Origin: Lachnoclostridium edouardi
GTDB taxonomy: Bacteria > Bacillota > Clostridia > Lachnospirales > Lachnospiraceae
Assembly (NCBI RefSeq): GCF_900240245.1
Contig: NZ_OESQ01000001.1
Coordinates: 1,480,157-1,544,156 of the forward strand
DNA: 64,000 nt
Direction of reading: 5' to 3'
In this document: piece after piece, positions 18,821-25,976 of the stretch
How positions within the stretch are numbered: position 1 is the stretch's first letter
How the letters are laid out: every line of letters begins with the position of its first letter
Made by a program: the position numbers and the translations under genes
The notes under the pieces: generated by a model
What the model was told of the DNA's origin: nothing
The model's input: the letters and a program-made list of their open reading frames with translations, nothing else
The model's database searches: none

Positions 18821-19195
18821 GTGAAAGAATTATCTGTATACTATTGTCCCCATTGTGGCCATTATGCTTACTATCAATTATCCAGAAACGCTGTCTGTCC
18901 CAAATGTCATATACAAATGGCCATTTTAGCCATGCGTTTCCAGGATTTTATGAATCTTTCCCTGGAGGAAAGAGATGAGCTGTTATCCAGAAAAATTCTT
19001 TTTACGGGGCCGTCTATTGTACAACGACTTATGGAAGCACATAAAAATGCAAACAACAGAGAAACTATTGCGGCCTTGACGCAAAAAATCCAGGAACTGG
19101 AAACAGAAAATAAACATCTGAACGAAACAGTCTCCTGGATGCACAAAACGATCTGGGAATTAATTCAAAGAAATAAAATGCTGAAACGGGATTAA
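18821..19195 (+). CDS. Zinc-ribbon plus coiled-coil protein, unknown function
   Basis: 124 residues from a GTG start chosen because AGGAGG lies nine bases before it. The N-terminus has two Cys pairs, YYCPHCGHYAYY and VCPKCH, forming a zinc ribbon. The C-terminal third (from about residue 75) is a heptad-rich coiled coil, IAALTQKIQELETENKHLN and after. I do not recognise the family. Upstream, TGACAAAATT-like repeats are spaced 20 bp. It converges on, and overlaps by four bases, a 52-residue coiled-coil gene on the other strand. Confidence 0.75.
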   Translation: MKELSVYYCPHCGHYAYYQLSRNAVCPKCHIQMAILAMRFQDFMNLSLEERDELLSRKILFTGPSIVQRLMEAHKNANNRETIAALTQKIQELETENKHLNETVSWMHKTIWELIQRNKMLKRD

Positions 19196-19212
19196 CCACC
19201 ATATCCCGTTTC
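19183..19212. terminator. Perfect hairpin shared by two convergent genes
   Basis: GAAACGGGAT pairs with ATCCCGTTTC over 10 bp with a 10-base loop. The loop and arms include the stop codons of the zinc-ribbon gene and of the small opposing gene. It probably acts as a compact bidirectional terminator, though T-tracts are short. Confidence 0.55.
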
Positions 19213-19350
19213 TTCAATTAAAACATATCTGTCCAACAAACGATTTAATGTAACTGTCATTTGACTCAATGCTTTTACTAAATATTCTTTTTCCTCCCTC
19301 AATTTATTCACCTCCATTAATAATGCGTCAATCTGCGCCTCCCTTTCCAT
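19192..19350 (-). CDS. Small coiled-coil protein (52 residues), unknown function
   Basis: A short leftward gene that starts at ATG 19350 behind a GGAGAGG ribosome binding site and ends at TAA 19192-19194. The product is charged and heptad-like (IDALLMEVNKLREEKEYLVK, then LNRLLDRYVLIEETGYGG), predicting a helix that could pair with another coiled coil. Its 3' end overlaps the convergent zinc-ribbon/coiled-coil gene by four bases. The proper ribosome binding site and clean reading frame support it as real. No family recognised. Confidence 0.6.
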   Translation of the reverse strand: MEREAQIDALLMEVNKLREEKEYLVKALSQMTVTLNRLLDRYVLIEETGYGG

Positions 19351-19781
19351 TACTATACCTCTCCTTTCTCAACCCGTACATGCCGCCGGCATTAATAAAT
19401 ATACGGCTTTTTCTATGATTTGCAAAGTAATTTAGGTCGCATAATTCGACACAGTTGTGAATAAAATCTTTACTCTTTCTTAACTTTTCCCTACTTATCC
19501 ACAACATATGCAATACCCGCCATTTCCGTCCACAAGACCTGTGTCTTTATCAAAAGGCGATAATAAAATTAAAGTCGAAATATTTTTTTCAGATTCTCTG
19601 TTTTCTGTCTGTTTTCTCTGATATTCTAACCGCTCAGTCCGAAAATAAAAGGTAAGATATCCCATTTTATTTTTAATCTTTTGAGAGAAAAACGTAATAA
19701 ATTCGTAACGTTTAAACGCTGGAAAATACTGTATAGCAATGGTATAATATCTTTAGAAAAGAAAGGAGTTGATACTATAAT
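19351..19781. promoter_or_regulatory. Intergenic region with promoter, palindrome, Spo0A-like and DnaA-like boxes
   Basis: TTCGACA at 19445-19451 is a Spo0A-box complement. TTATCCACA at 19495-19503 is a perfect DnaA box but single. CGTTTAAACG at 19709-19718 is a 10-bp palindrome. It lies just upstream of TGGAAA (19720-19725) and TATAAT (19743-19748), a 17-bp-spaced promoter for the secreted protein, so it may be an operator. No coding sequence is convincing here. Confidence 0.5.
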
Positions 19782-20099
19782 ATGAGAAGAAAAACTTTAT
19801 GCACATTCCTTTTTTCTTGCTTTTTATTAGTTGTATGTTCTTTTCCTGCACTGGCTGGTTCCTGGAAGGAAGATAACGGTCAATGGAAGTACTATGGTGA
19901 GGATGGTTCTCCTGTCGCCGGCTGGATAGAAGATGATGATGAAGTGTACTATACAGATAAAGATGGCACTATGAAAACCGGTTGGATCAAATATGAACGC
20001 GGATGGTACTATTTTACAGAGGACGGCCCCTTAGCCACAGATACATGGATCGACAACTATTACGTTAATGAGGATGGACGCTGGACAAAAACAAGATAA
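19782..20099 (+). CDS. Small secreted cell-wall-binding-repeat protein
   Basis: 105 residues. A signal peptide with a long hydrophobic core (TLCTFLFSCFLLVVCSFPALA) is cleaved after ALA. The mature part is made of choline-binding/CW_binding_1-like repeats: GQWKYYGEDGSPVAGWI, DEVYYTDKDGTMKTGWI, RGWYYFTEDGPLATDTWI and a final partial one. There is no catalytic domain, so it would act as a small surface or exported binding module. It has its own promoter and a strong terminator. Confidence 0.85.
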   Translation: MRRKTLCTFLFSCFLLVVCSFPALAGSWKEDNGQWKYYGEDGSPVAGWIEDDDEVYYTDKDGTMKTGWIKYERGWYYFTEDGPLATDTWIDNYYVNEDGRWTKTR

Positions 20100-20139
20100 T
20101 ATATTTCTCTTTTACTTAACTTATAATCCTTTTTGAATC

Positions 20140-20192
20140 AAAAAAACCATTGAAAACTGATTTCCAAAAATCGGCTTTCAATGGTTTTTTTG
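20140..20192 (+). terminator. Strong rho-independent terminator
   Basis: An A-tract and CCATTGAAA pair with TTTCAATGG followed by seven or more T. The symmetrical A and T runs suggest it can work both ways. Confidence 0.9.
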
Positions 20193-20466
20193 TGTGGATA
20201 AATATTAAACAAACCAGAATATTCCACCTGCTCATGTCGCATTTTGCGTATTCTTTTTCAAATTATTGCTGAAAAAAAACTTTTAACACCTTTTATTTTA
20301 ATTTTATGTCAACTAATTATACTTCCTATATGGGAAATCATCGCTACTTGACCTGGTTATAGAGAAAAAATAAGTATAACTTTACAAGATTTTTGTGAAA
20401 ATCTATTGTTTTCTCAGACATTTAATGATATAGTTTGAAGCATTATCACAAAAGGAGGTATTATCT
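20193..20466 (+). promoter_or_regulatory. Promoter region of the first tyrosine recombinase
   Basis: TTGACC near 20349 and TAAGTA 17 bp downstream (followed by TAAC) form a plausible promoter. TTATACTT (about 20315) and its complement AAGTATAA (about 20372) flank it, an 8-bp inverted repeat. AAGGAGG precedes the ATG at 20467. Nothing else is supported. Confidence 0.5.
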
Positions 20467-21321
20467 ATGGATTGTCACATTAATTTTCCTGATACTGAAA
20501 ACGACTTATCTTCAGAATTACTGCATGGTTTCAGAGAACATTTAATATTTCAAAACATGGCGCCCAGTACAGTGCAGGTCTACACATATGCAGTGCATCA
20601 GTTCTTCCAATTATACCGCACACTTTCCATAAACCACCTTCAATTATATAAAGTCTATCTTTTAGAACATTACAGGCCTCAGACTGTGAATCTGAGAATT
20701 CGGGCACTTAATTGCTTCCTGGAATTTATTCAGTATCCAGACGGCAGAATTTCTATGATAAAAATTCAGCAAAAAACATATTTAGATCATGTAATCAGCG
20801 AGGGGGATTATGAGTATTTAAAAAAATGCCTTCTTCAAGATGAAAAATACCTGTACTATTTTATTATCCGTTATATGGCGGCCACCGGCGCACGGGTCAG
20901 CGAGCTGGTGCAGATACAGGTACATGATGTGCGCAGCGGATACAGGGATATTTACTCTAAGGACAATAAAGCCCGGCGGCTGTACATCCCAAAATCTTTA
21001 AAAGAAGCTTCTTTAATTTGGCTGGATTCTTTAAACAGAAAAAAAGGAGATATTTTTCTCAACCGCTTTGGAAGCAGAATTACTCCGGGAGGCATAAGGA
21101 CACAGCTGAAAAAAATCGCCTTCCAATATCACTTAAATCCTCAAGTAGTTTATCCTCATTCCTTTCGCCACCGCTTTGCAAAAAGCTTTATTGAACGATG
21201 TTCTGATATTTCTCTTCTGTCTGATCTTTTAGGTCACGAAAGTATTGAAACTACCAGAATTTATCTTCGCCGTACAAGTACAGAACAACAAAATATTATT
21301 AACAATATCGTTGATTGGTGA
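20467..21321 (+). CDS. Tyrosine recombinase / site-specific integrase (first of a tandem pair)
   Basis: 284 residues. It has an N-terminal SAM-like core-binding domain (to about 100) and a catalytic domain with Arg in ATGARVSEL, Lys near SKDNKARRLYIP, HSFRHRF (His-x-x-Arg), LLGHESIETT and Tyr in RIYLR. All catalytic residues are present, so it should be active. It lies five bases before a paralogous recombinase that is interrupted by a mobile element. Neither is flanked by obvious element ends, so it may be an inversion or XerD-like enzyme rather than a phage integrase. Confidence 0.9.
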   Translation: MDCHINFPDTENDLSSELLHGFREHLIFQNMAPSTVQVYTYAVHQFFQLYRTLSINHLQLYKVYLLEHYRPQTVNLRIRALNCFLEFIQYPDGRISMIKIQQKTYLDHVISEGDYEYLKKCLLQDEKYLYYFIIRYMAATGARVSELVQIQVHDVRSGYRDIYSKDNKARRLYIPKSLKEASLIWLDSLNRKKGDIFLNRFGSRITPGGIRTQLKKIAFQYHLNPQVVYPHSFRHRFAKSFIERCSDISLLSDLLGHESIETTRIYLRRTSTEQQNIINNIVDW

Positions 21322-21325
21322 ACCT

Positions 21326-21667
21326 ATGAATAAAAATGAACAGGATTTTATGGAATTCAGAGTATTTCTAAAAAAGCAAAACGCCGCCCAGAGTACAATA
21401 CTGTCTTATGTATCTGCAGTTCGACAGTACTTCTCTTTCTATGATAAATTAAGTATAGAAAATCTGCAATCTTACCGTCAGTATTTGTTAGATAATTATA
21501 AAATAAATACAGTGAATTCTCGTATTCGGGGAATGAACCGCTATCTTTCCAGCCTTTCTCCTGACTCCCTGCCTGAGGCTTTGCAAAAAATTGATACTTA
21601 CAAACTTCCATCTGTTAAAAAACAGCAAAAATCCTTTTTAGATACAATTATTACAAATGAGGATTAG
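21326..21667 (+). pseudogene. Second tyrosine recombinase, N-terminal part (split by the mobilizable element)
   Basis: The 113-residue fragment starts at ATG 21326 and contains the SAM-like DNA-binding domain (FRVFLKKQNAAQSTILSY). It stops at a TAG formed across the element junction at 21664-21667. Its catalytic half resumes at 28847. Removing 21667-28846 rejoins the frame exactly and gives 283 residues, paralogous along its length to the 284-residue gene upstream. As it stands the gene is inactive, but precise excision would restore it. Confidence 0.92.
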
Positions 21668-21669
21668 GT

Positions 21670-21689
21670 CAGTTTACAAGGAACTACAC
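21670..21689 (+). repeat. Left terminal inverted repeat of the element
   Basis: CAGTTTACAAGGAACTACAC matches the complement of 28820-28839 at 19 of 20 positions. It lies three bases inside the left TTA and is the likely recombinase binding site. Confidence 0.88.
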
Positions 21690-21711
21690 GCAGACCACGA
21701 AACGGGCTGCT

Positions 21712-21777
21712 GACAACAAATAAAGGCTGAGTATCAAGCACCGAAAAAGTGCGAGATATTCAGCCTGTTTTGTTGTC
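21712..21777. terminator. Long imperfect hairpin at the left end of the element
   Basis: GACAACAAA pairs with TTTGTTGTC, AGGCTGA with TCAGCCT, ATC with GAT, and GCAC with GTGC, giving one extended stem of about 66 bases capped by CGAAAAA. It probably insulates the element from transcription entering from the recombinase gene, or is a structural part of the transfer region. Confidence 0.6.
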
Positions 21778-21786
21778 CGGGGTTTC

Positions 21787-21850
21787 CAAAGGGGCTTGCC
21801 CCTTGGCACACGACTTTGCTTGCAAAGTGTAGTGTGTTATACGCTCTGTC
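21787..21850 (+). other. oriT: pMV158-type origin of transfer (oriT/RSA) for the MobV relaxase
   Basis: ACTTTGC-TT-GCAAAGT (21813-21828) is followed at once by GTAGTGTGTTATAC. The TAGTGTG/TTA core equals the known nick site of pMV158 MobM, which would place the nick between 21836 and 21837. A second hairpin, AAGGGGC-TT-GCCCCTT, precedes it (21789-21804). The cognate MobV relaxase is encoded 4.1 kb away at 25977, an unusual separation because in pMV158 and Tn4451 the site adjoins mob. Confidence 0.8.
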
Positions 21851-22136
21851 GGCGTTGCTGCGAAAATGAGGTTGCCGCCGGGTCGGGCAAGGGCATTTGA
21901 AGCAGCAGGAAAACAGGGCTGTGATTGCGTGTCGTGGAGCCGCAAGCGCAGGGCTGGTTTCGTCAGCAGACAGGGCGTATATGAAAGCCCCCGTTCCTCG
22001 TCCCACGCCGGACTTCGGGACAAAATGTCCCGAACTTGTGGACACACTCACAAAAAGCAAACAGATTTTTCTCTCAAAATTGGAATGGGCGGGGAAGCCA
22101 TTTTAGGGCTTTGCTATCTCCCTGATAAATGAGAAG
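21851..22136. other. Non-coding left arm of the element
   Basis: GC-rich sequence without a convincing gene; several overlapping open frames on both strands lack ribosome binding sites. It holds a perfect 9-bp hairpin TTCGGGACA-AAA-TGTCCCGAA (22014-22034), related to one at 24752, and a segment at 22083-22122 that recurs near 22621 and 22744. Confidence 0.5.
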
Positions 22137-22526
22137 TTAAGTTTCGTCCATATATATTTTTATCTCGATGTATTCATGATTTCTTGCATAAGCAAACGAC
22201 GCTGATTTTCTGATATAGTCAAATATATTTTCGTCTAAATCTTCGTCCCATGTTGTTTCGCTGAAAATTTTATTTTCAGCGGTTGGCTTATACAAGATGA
22301 CTACATGGATTTGATAAAACTCTTCATCATCATCATTTGAAAACTGTCGAACTAATGAAATTTGAAAAAATGGTTCTTTTGAAAAAGCAGTAAATGTTCC
22401 GGTTTCAAATAAAACCATATCTTCTTCAAGCGGTGTGCTGCACATCTGCTCAAAAACATCAACTATTTCTTCCACAGACATTTTATCCGTTATCTTATCT
22501 TCTAAAAACTTAATCAAGTTCTCCAT
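22137..22526 (-). CDS. Hypothetical acidic protein, possible immunity protein
   Basis: 129 residues with a good AGGAGG ribosome binding site. It is acidic (FSNDDDEEFYQIHVVILYKP, TTWDEDLDENIFDYI), soluble, and has no signal peptide. I cannot name the family. Its size, acidity and position in a run with an SMI1/KNR4 gene suggest a polymorphic-toxin immunity protein, which is inference. The gene is bracketed by repeated sequence (22083-22122 and 22557-22650), as if it were a separately acquired cassette. Confidence 0.6.
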   Translation of the reverse strand: MENLIKFLEDKITDKMSVEEIVDVFEQMCSTPLEEDMVLFETGTFTAFSKEPFFQISLVRQFSNDDDEEFYQIHVVILYKPTAENKIFSETTWDEDLDENIFDYIRKSASFAYARNHEYIEIKIYMDET

Positions 22527-22556
22527 TGATTTTCCTCCTGTAAATTCTTATTTATT

Positions 22557-22611
22557 GTTCTCTACTTCCGTCCCCGCTGTGGATTTGGATTTTTCAGCAA
22601 ATCTGACTTAT
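22557..22611 (-). repeat. Duplicated remnant of the XRE-gene 3' region
   Basis: This 55-bp stretch matches 23121-23175 at about 85 percent. The second copy spans the 3' end of the XRE regulator gene and the region before the next cargo gene. Here it is detached from any XRE gene, just upstream of the 129-residue protein gene, indicating past recombination at this junction. Confidence 0.75.
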
Positions 22612-22766
22612 CAGTTCTTAGAAATGGGCGGGAAGCCATTTTAGGGCTTTCCCGCCTTGATTGCCCATTAGCAAAGACGGGCGGGGCTGTCAACGGCGGC
22701 GCATGAAATGCGCCGTTCATCTTGACCGTTGACTGGCTCGACTGGCTTTGCTATCTCCCCAACAAG

Positions 22767-23099
22767 TTATTGTTTGTTGTTTTTCCAATTATCTAAACGG
22801 GCTTGCATAGTTTCTCGCCATTCTTCACTTGGACAAGCAGTAATCAATTTTCGATACTCTTCACTTGATGGCGCTTCTATCAAATAAGACTCTACCAATT
22901 TTAGCAAATCCCACTCTACTCCATACATTCCACCTTCGGGGAAAATGTCAATCAATACGCCTACCTCTTCTCTTGTCAGTGGCGTTTTTACATTGGAGAG
23001 CAATTCATCATACATATTGATGGTTTCTACTGTAGGGTCATCTTTCACTGCGTCTGGCATTTGACCGAGAAGTCTCAATTTTATAATTGCCTCCTGCAC
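22767..23099 (-). CDS. Hypothetical protein, possible immunity protein
   Basis: About 110 residues from a GTG at 23099, with GGAGGGAG five bases upstream. A longer open frame reaches back into the XRE gene but has no better start. It is soluble, helical and acidic, with VLIDIFPEGGMYGVEWDLLKLVE and a C-terminal EEWRETMQARLDNW. Family not recognised. It lies between the SMI1/XRE genes and the 129-residue gene, all leftward, so an immunity-like cargo role is plausible but unproven. Confidence 0.6.
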   Translation of the reverse strand: MQEAIIKLRLLGQMPDAVKDDPTVETINMYDELLSNVKTPLTREEVGVLIDIFPEGGMYGVEWDLLKLVESYLIEAPSSEEYRKLITACPSEEWRETMQARLDNWKNNKQ

Positions 23100-23120
23100 C
23101 TTTACTCCCTCCAATTTCTC

Positions 23121-23175
23121 GTTCTCTACTTTCTCCCCCGCTGGGGATTTGGATTTTTGAGCAAGTCCGACTTTT
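23121..23175 (-). repeat. Repeat copy at the XRE gene 3' end
   Basis: Partner of 22557-22611. It covers the last codons and stop of the XRE regulator. Confidence 0.75.
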
Positions 23176-23926
23176 CCGAAATCTTTTTCAGCCACTTCTT
23201 TTCTTCCCCGGACAGCTTCTTAAAGTTCAGCCGCAGCCGTTTGCAGATAAACGCCAAAGACGCTTGCTCCGGGTCGCTGTCTGGGCTGGCGTTTTCGGTA
23301 GCGGCTTCCAATAATCCTTTCAGCGGGTTGTCCTCCGGGACACTGAAAAAATCGTCCTTATGTGCTTCCCGCAGGTCAAGAGCTATCTTGTTTATGTCCT
23401 GCTGTATCACATAGCGGCAAAAACTGTCATCATCAATATGGGCGGCGATAAGCTGTCTTAACTGCGGGTCGGACAAGCTGGGATTGTGCTGCTTCATAAT
23501 GGTTGCGCTCACAGCGTCTATAATGGCATTTGCACTCTGCACCTGTTTGCCAGCGATACCGTTTACATAGATTTCGAGGTCAGCCATCAGCCGGGGGAAA
23601 TCCGGGTGTACCGCCAGTTCACACAAGAGGGAATTATCCACCAACCCGCTTTTCAAGAGTTCAATCATATCATCACTCAAACGCAGGTCTGCAAGATCGG
23701 CGTTTGGGTGATTTTTTGTTTGAGAACGCCCCAGCAGATAATCAACAGTCACTTCATAAAACTTTGCCAACTCAATAAGGGCATAATGGCTGATGTCCTT
23801 GAAATTATCCCCCTCATAACTGCCCAACGCAGACTTGGAGAGGTGCGTCTGCTCCGCAAGCTGTTCCAGCGTCAGCCCACGCTCCACACGCAGGTCTTTC
23901 AATCGTTCTTGTATGGATAGTTCCAT
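23126..23926 (-). CDS. XRE-family helix-turn-helix regulator
   Basis: 266 residues. An N-terminal Cro/CI helix-turn-helix (about 5-62: LKDLRVERGLTLEQLAEQTHLS, then YYVTVDYLL-like end KFYEVTVDYLLGRS) is followed by a long helical domain of unknown function. Good GGAGGGAG ribosome binding site. The C-terminus (SDLLKNPNPQRGRK) looks frameshifted relative to the repeated copy, whose other frame reads AEKSKSTAGTEVEN. Possibly it controls the element's cargo or transfer genes. Confidence 0.85.
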   Translation of the reverse strand: MELSIQERLKDLRVERGLTLEQLAEQTHLSKSALGSYEGDNFKDISHYALIELAKFYEVTVDYLLGRSQTKNHPNADLADLRLSDDMIELLKSGLVDNSLLCELAVHPDFPRLMADLEIYVNGIAGKQVQSANAIIDAVSATIMKQHNPSLSDPQLRQLIAAHIDDDSFCRYVIQQDINKIALDLREAHKDDFFSVPEDNPLKGLLEAATENASPDSDPEQASLAFICKRLRLNFKKLSGEEKKWLKKISEKSDLLKNPNPQRGRK

Positions 23927-23963
23927 GCTCTCCCTCCTTGTCTGCTCGATAAATTGGAAGTTG

Positions 23964-24491
23964 TTAATCTTCTAACTCAAAATCATCTTCGTTTACAAGA
24001 CCACGAATAAAATCCTCAAAACTATCTGCTAAAGGAGTGATTTCGTAATTTCCTTCTTGGTCAATATGCACTACTTTAGGCTCCCCGTGTGGGCCACACT
24101 CCCGGTAATCTAAAAAAATCATATCATGTCCAGCACTGGGACAGTCACAAATAGCTACCCCAATAGCAGGGTACTCCCATTCATCAATCATAAATTGGCT
24201 TCCCAACTCTCCACACAAAGAGTTGGGTTTCTCTCTCCCGATACCAAAAATTCCTGTAATAGCTACATGGTCATCTGCCCAACTGGTAGGTTTATCCGTA
24301 GGGAAACAAGTATTGAAAGGAATGCCTCCGTTATGTTGTTTCATCAACCAAATATAAGAAGCTGGTAACTTATAGCCTAATTCCTGCTCAACACTGGCAA
24401 TCAGTTCATCAGAAGGCGATTCACTGACATATTCTTTCAAGGCATACGCACTGTCCTTCCAAAAGTTTGTAAAATCAAAGTTATCAAACAT
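23964..24491 (-). CDS. SMI1/KNR4 (SUKH) family protein, probable immunity protein
   Basis: 175 residues from ATG 24491, with GGAGGAGG eight bases before it. The SUKH pattern is visible: IASVEQELGYKLPASYIWLMKQHNGG near the start, then ITGIFGIGRE, YPAIGVAICDCPSAGHDMIFLDYR and the C-terminal SFEDFIRGL. Family members are commonly immunity proteins against contact-dependent or secreted nuclease toxins. No toxin gene lies in the element, so it would be an orphan immunity gene. It lies 37 bases upstream of the XRE gene in the same direction. Confidence 0.85.
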   Translation of the reverse strand: MFDNFDFTNFWKDSAYALKEYVSESPSDELIASVEQELGYKLPASYIWLMKQHNGGIPFNTCFPTDKPTSWADDHVAITGIFGIGREKPNSLCGELGSQFMIDEWEYPAIGVAICDCPSAGHDMIFLDYRECGPHGEPKVVHIDQEGNYEITPLADSFEDFIRGLVNEDDFELED

Positions 24492-24870
24492 ATTTAGTTC
24501 CTCCTCCAAAATCCCGATTTATCACTTTCCACTTATCATTCTACCACAATTCCGAGAGCGTGGAAATAGGCAGTTTTTTTGGCGGATTTCCTACCTTTCG
24601 GATATACGGGACGGGCTGTCTTTTAGGTGTAGACTTAGGGTAGTTCATCGATGAGCTGCACCTTGAAAAACGAATGACCGTCCGAAAGGGAATACCCCGG
24701 CAGGGGAAGCACCGCAAGGAGCCAACTTCTGGACACTTTGTCCAGAGGTCACTTCGGGACAACTTGTCCCGAAGCTGTGGGGAGCGTGCCAACGCCGGAA
24801 CACGCCGCAGAAATGGGGCAGGAAGCCTTTTCGGAGAGAGCGGCAACGGAAAGCAAAATGGAGGAAACAC
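24492..24870. other. Non-coding spacer with two strong hairpins
   Basis: TCTGGACA-CTT-TGTCCAGA (24728-24746) and CTTCGGGACA-ACT-TGTCCCGAAG (24752-24774) are perfect inverted repeats side by side, followed by CTGTGG. The second is nearly the same as the hairpin at 22014. They may be binding sites for an element protein or an accessory transfer region. Open frames on the minus strand here lack ribosome binding sites. Confidence 0.55.
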
Positions 24871-25284
24871 ATGAGAGAGAACCCATATAAACGACTGCCG
24901 CCCATAGAGCGCAAGCAAGACGGTTCCCTTTACCGCATGACCCCAGCGCAGCGGAAACAGGCAAACGCCCTGATCCGCCGGGAGTGCTGCTGTTATGAGG
25001 ACGGGAACTGTATGTTCCTTGACGATGGGGACACCTGCACCTGTCCGCAGACGGTTTCTTTCTCGGTCTGCTGTAAGTGGTTCCGCTGGTCGGTTTTGCC
25101 GCAAGTCGGAACGCTGGAAGCGGAGATTTTCCGGGATAAGGAGCTAAAACGCTGTGCGGTCTGCGGCAGAGTGTTCGTCCCAAAGTCCAACCGAGCGAAA
25201 TACTGTCCCGGCTGTGCCGCCAGAGTTCACAGGCGACAGAAAACAGAAAGTGAACGGAAAAGGAGGTCTACTGTGGACAGTTAG
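24871..25284 (+). CDS. Cysteine-rich VLP domain protein
   Basis: 137 residues, start preceded by GGAGG. The sequence fits the Cys_rich_VLP family: RLPPIERKQDGSLYRMTPAQ, RRECCCYEDGNCMFLDD, CTCPQTVSFSVCCKWFR and AVCGRVFVPKSNRAKYCPGC, giving many paired cysteines and a C-terminal zinc-finger-like segment ending in RRQKTESERKRR. The family is common in Firmicute conjugative and mobilizable elements; the function is unknown, possibly DNA binding. Confidence 0.85.
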   Translation: MRENPYKRLPPIERKQDGSLYRMTPAQRKQANALIRRECCCYEDGNCMFLDDGDTCTCPQTVSFSVCCKWFRWSVLPQVGTLEAEIFRDKELKRCAVCGRVFVPKSNRAKYCPGCAARVHRRQKTESERKRRSTVDS

Positions 25285-25395
25285 GGGCTGAAAAGCCCTT
25301 GATTTTCAAGGCTTTGCAAGCACAGAACAGGGGCAGGCAATAGAAACTACCGTCTGCCTCCGAAAACGGACTTCTAACCGTCCACAAAACACAAT

Positions 25396-25791
25396 ATGAC
25401 AAACACCATTTATATCCATCAGCCGGAAAAAGCGGTCAGCTTTACCCGGCTTCCCAATTTCCTTTTTGAAGCCCCCACATTCATGCCCCTGTCCAACGAA
25501 GCAAAGGTACTGTATGCCTTTATCCTGCGCCGGACAGACCTGTCCCGAAAAAACGGGTGGGTGGACGAATACGGGCGGATTTACCTCTACTATCCCATCA
25601 ACGAGGTAGTGGAGCTGCTCCACTGCGGGCGGCAGAAAGCGGTCAACACCCTGCGGGAACTGCAATACGCCGGACTGGTGGAAATCCAGAAGCAGGGCTG
25701 TGGAAAACCCAATCGCATTTACCCAAAATCCTACGAAGCGGTTCCAAACACCGACTTCAAGAAATACGGTTATGGAACGCCGGAGGACTGA
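25396..25791 (+). CDS. Replication initiator protein A (RepA_N) family protein
   Basis: 131 residues, corresponding to the N-terminal winged-helix domain of RepA_N initiators: FTRLPNFLFEAPTFMPLSNEAKVLYAFILRR, YYPINEVVELLHCGRQKAVNTLREL and LVEIQKQG. Full-length plasmid RepA_N proteins are longer, so this is a short form as often found in integrative elements. It may act as a regulator or help the excised circle replicate. Confidence 0.82.
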   Translation: MTNTIYIHQPEKAVSFTRLPNFLFEAPTFMPLSNEAKVLYAFILRRTDLSRKNGWVDEYGRIYLYYPINEVVELLHCGRQKAVNTLRELQYAGLVEIQKQGCGKPNRIYPKSYEAVPNTDFKKYGYGTPED

Positions 25792-25976
25792 AAACCGCAC
25801 TCCACAAGTACGATAATCAATCCTCTTGAAGTACGAAAATCGGACGGTATATAGAAATACAGAGATTAAAACGATTTTATTTATATCTTATCCATTCCTA
25901 TCCGATCCGAGATATTTTCTGCGGGATTTTCCTGTGGAAAAGTCCCGGAAAGGAACGGAACGGGGAAAGGAGTTTC

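Noticed and set aside
18597..18824. 75-codon frame after ridA
   Set aside because: It overlaps the ridA hairpin and promoter region of the next gene and has no ribosome binding site.
19495..19503. Perfect DnaA box TTATCCACA as part of a replication origin
   Set aside because: Only one box, no cluster, no dnaA/dnaN nearby.
20314..20380. Invertible promoter before the tandem tyrosine recombinases
   Set aside because: The flanking inverted repeat TTATACTT/AAGTATAA is only 8 bp in AT-rich DNA, too weak without orientation data.
21734..22132. Several overlapping open frames on both strands in the left arm of the mobilizable element
   Set aside because: The region contains oriT and hairpins; none has a start signal and the products look like chance frames.
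24541..25104. Leftward open frames opposite the Cys-rich VLP gene
   Set aside because: They are antisense shadows of a GC-rich gene and of the paired hairpins, without ribosome binding sites.
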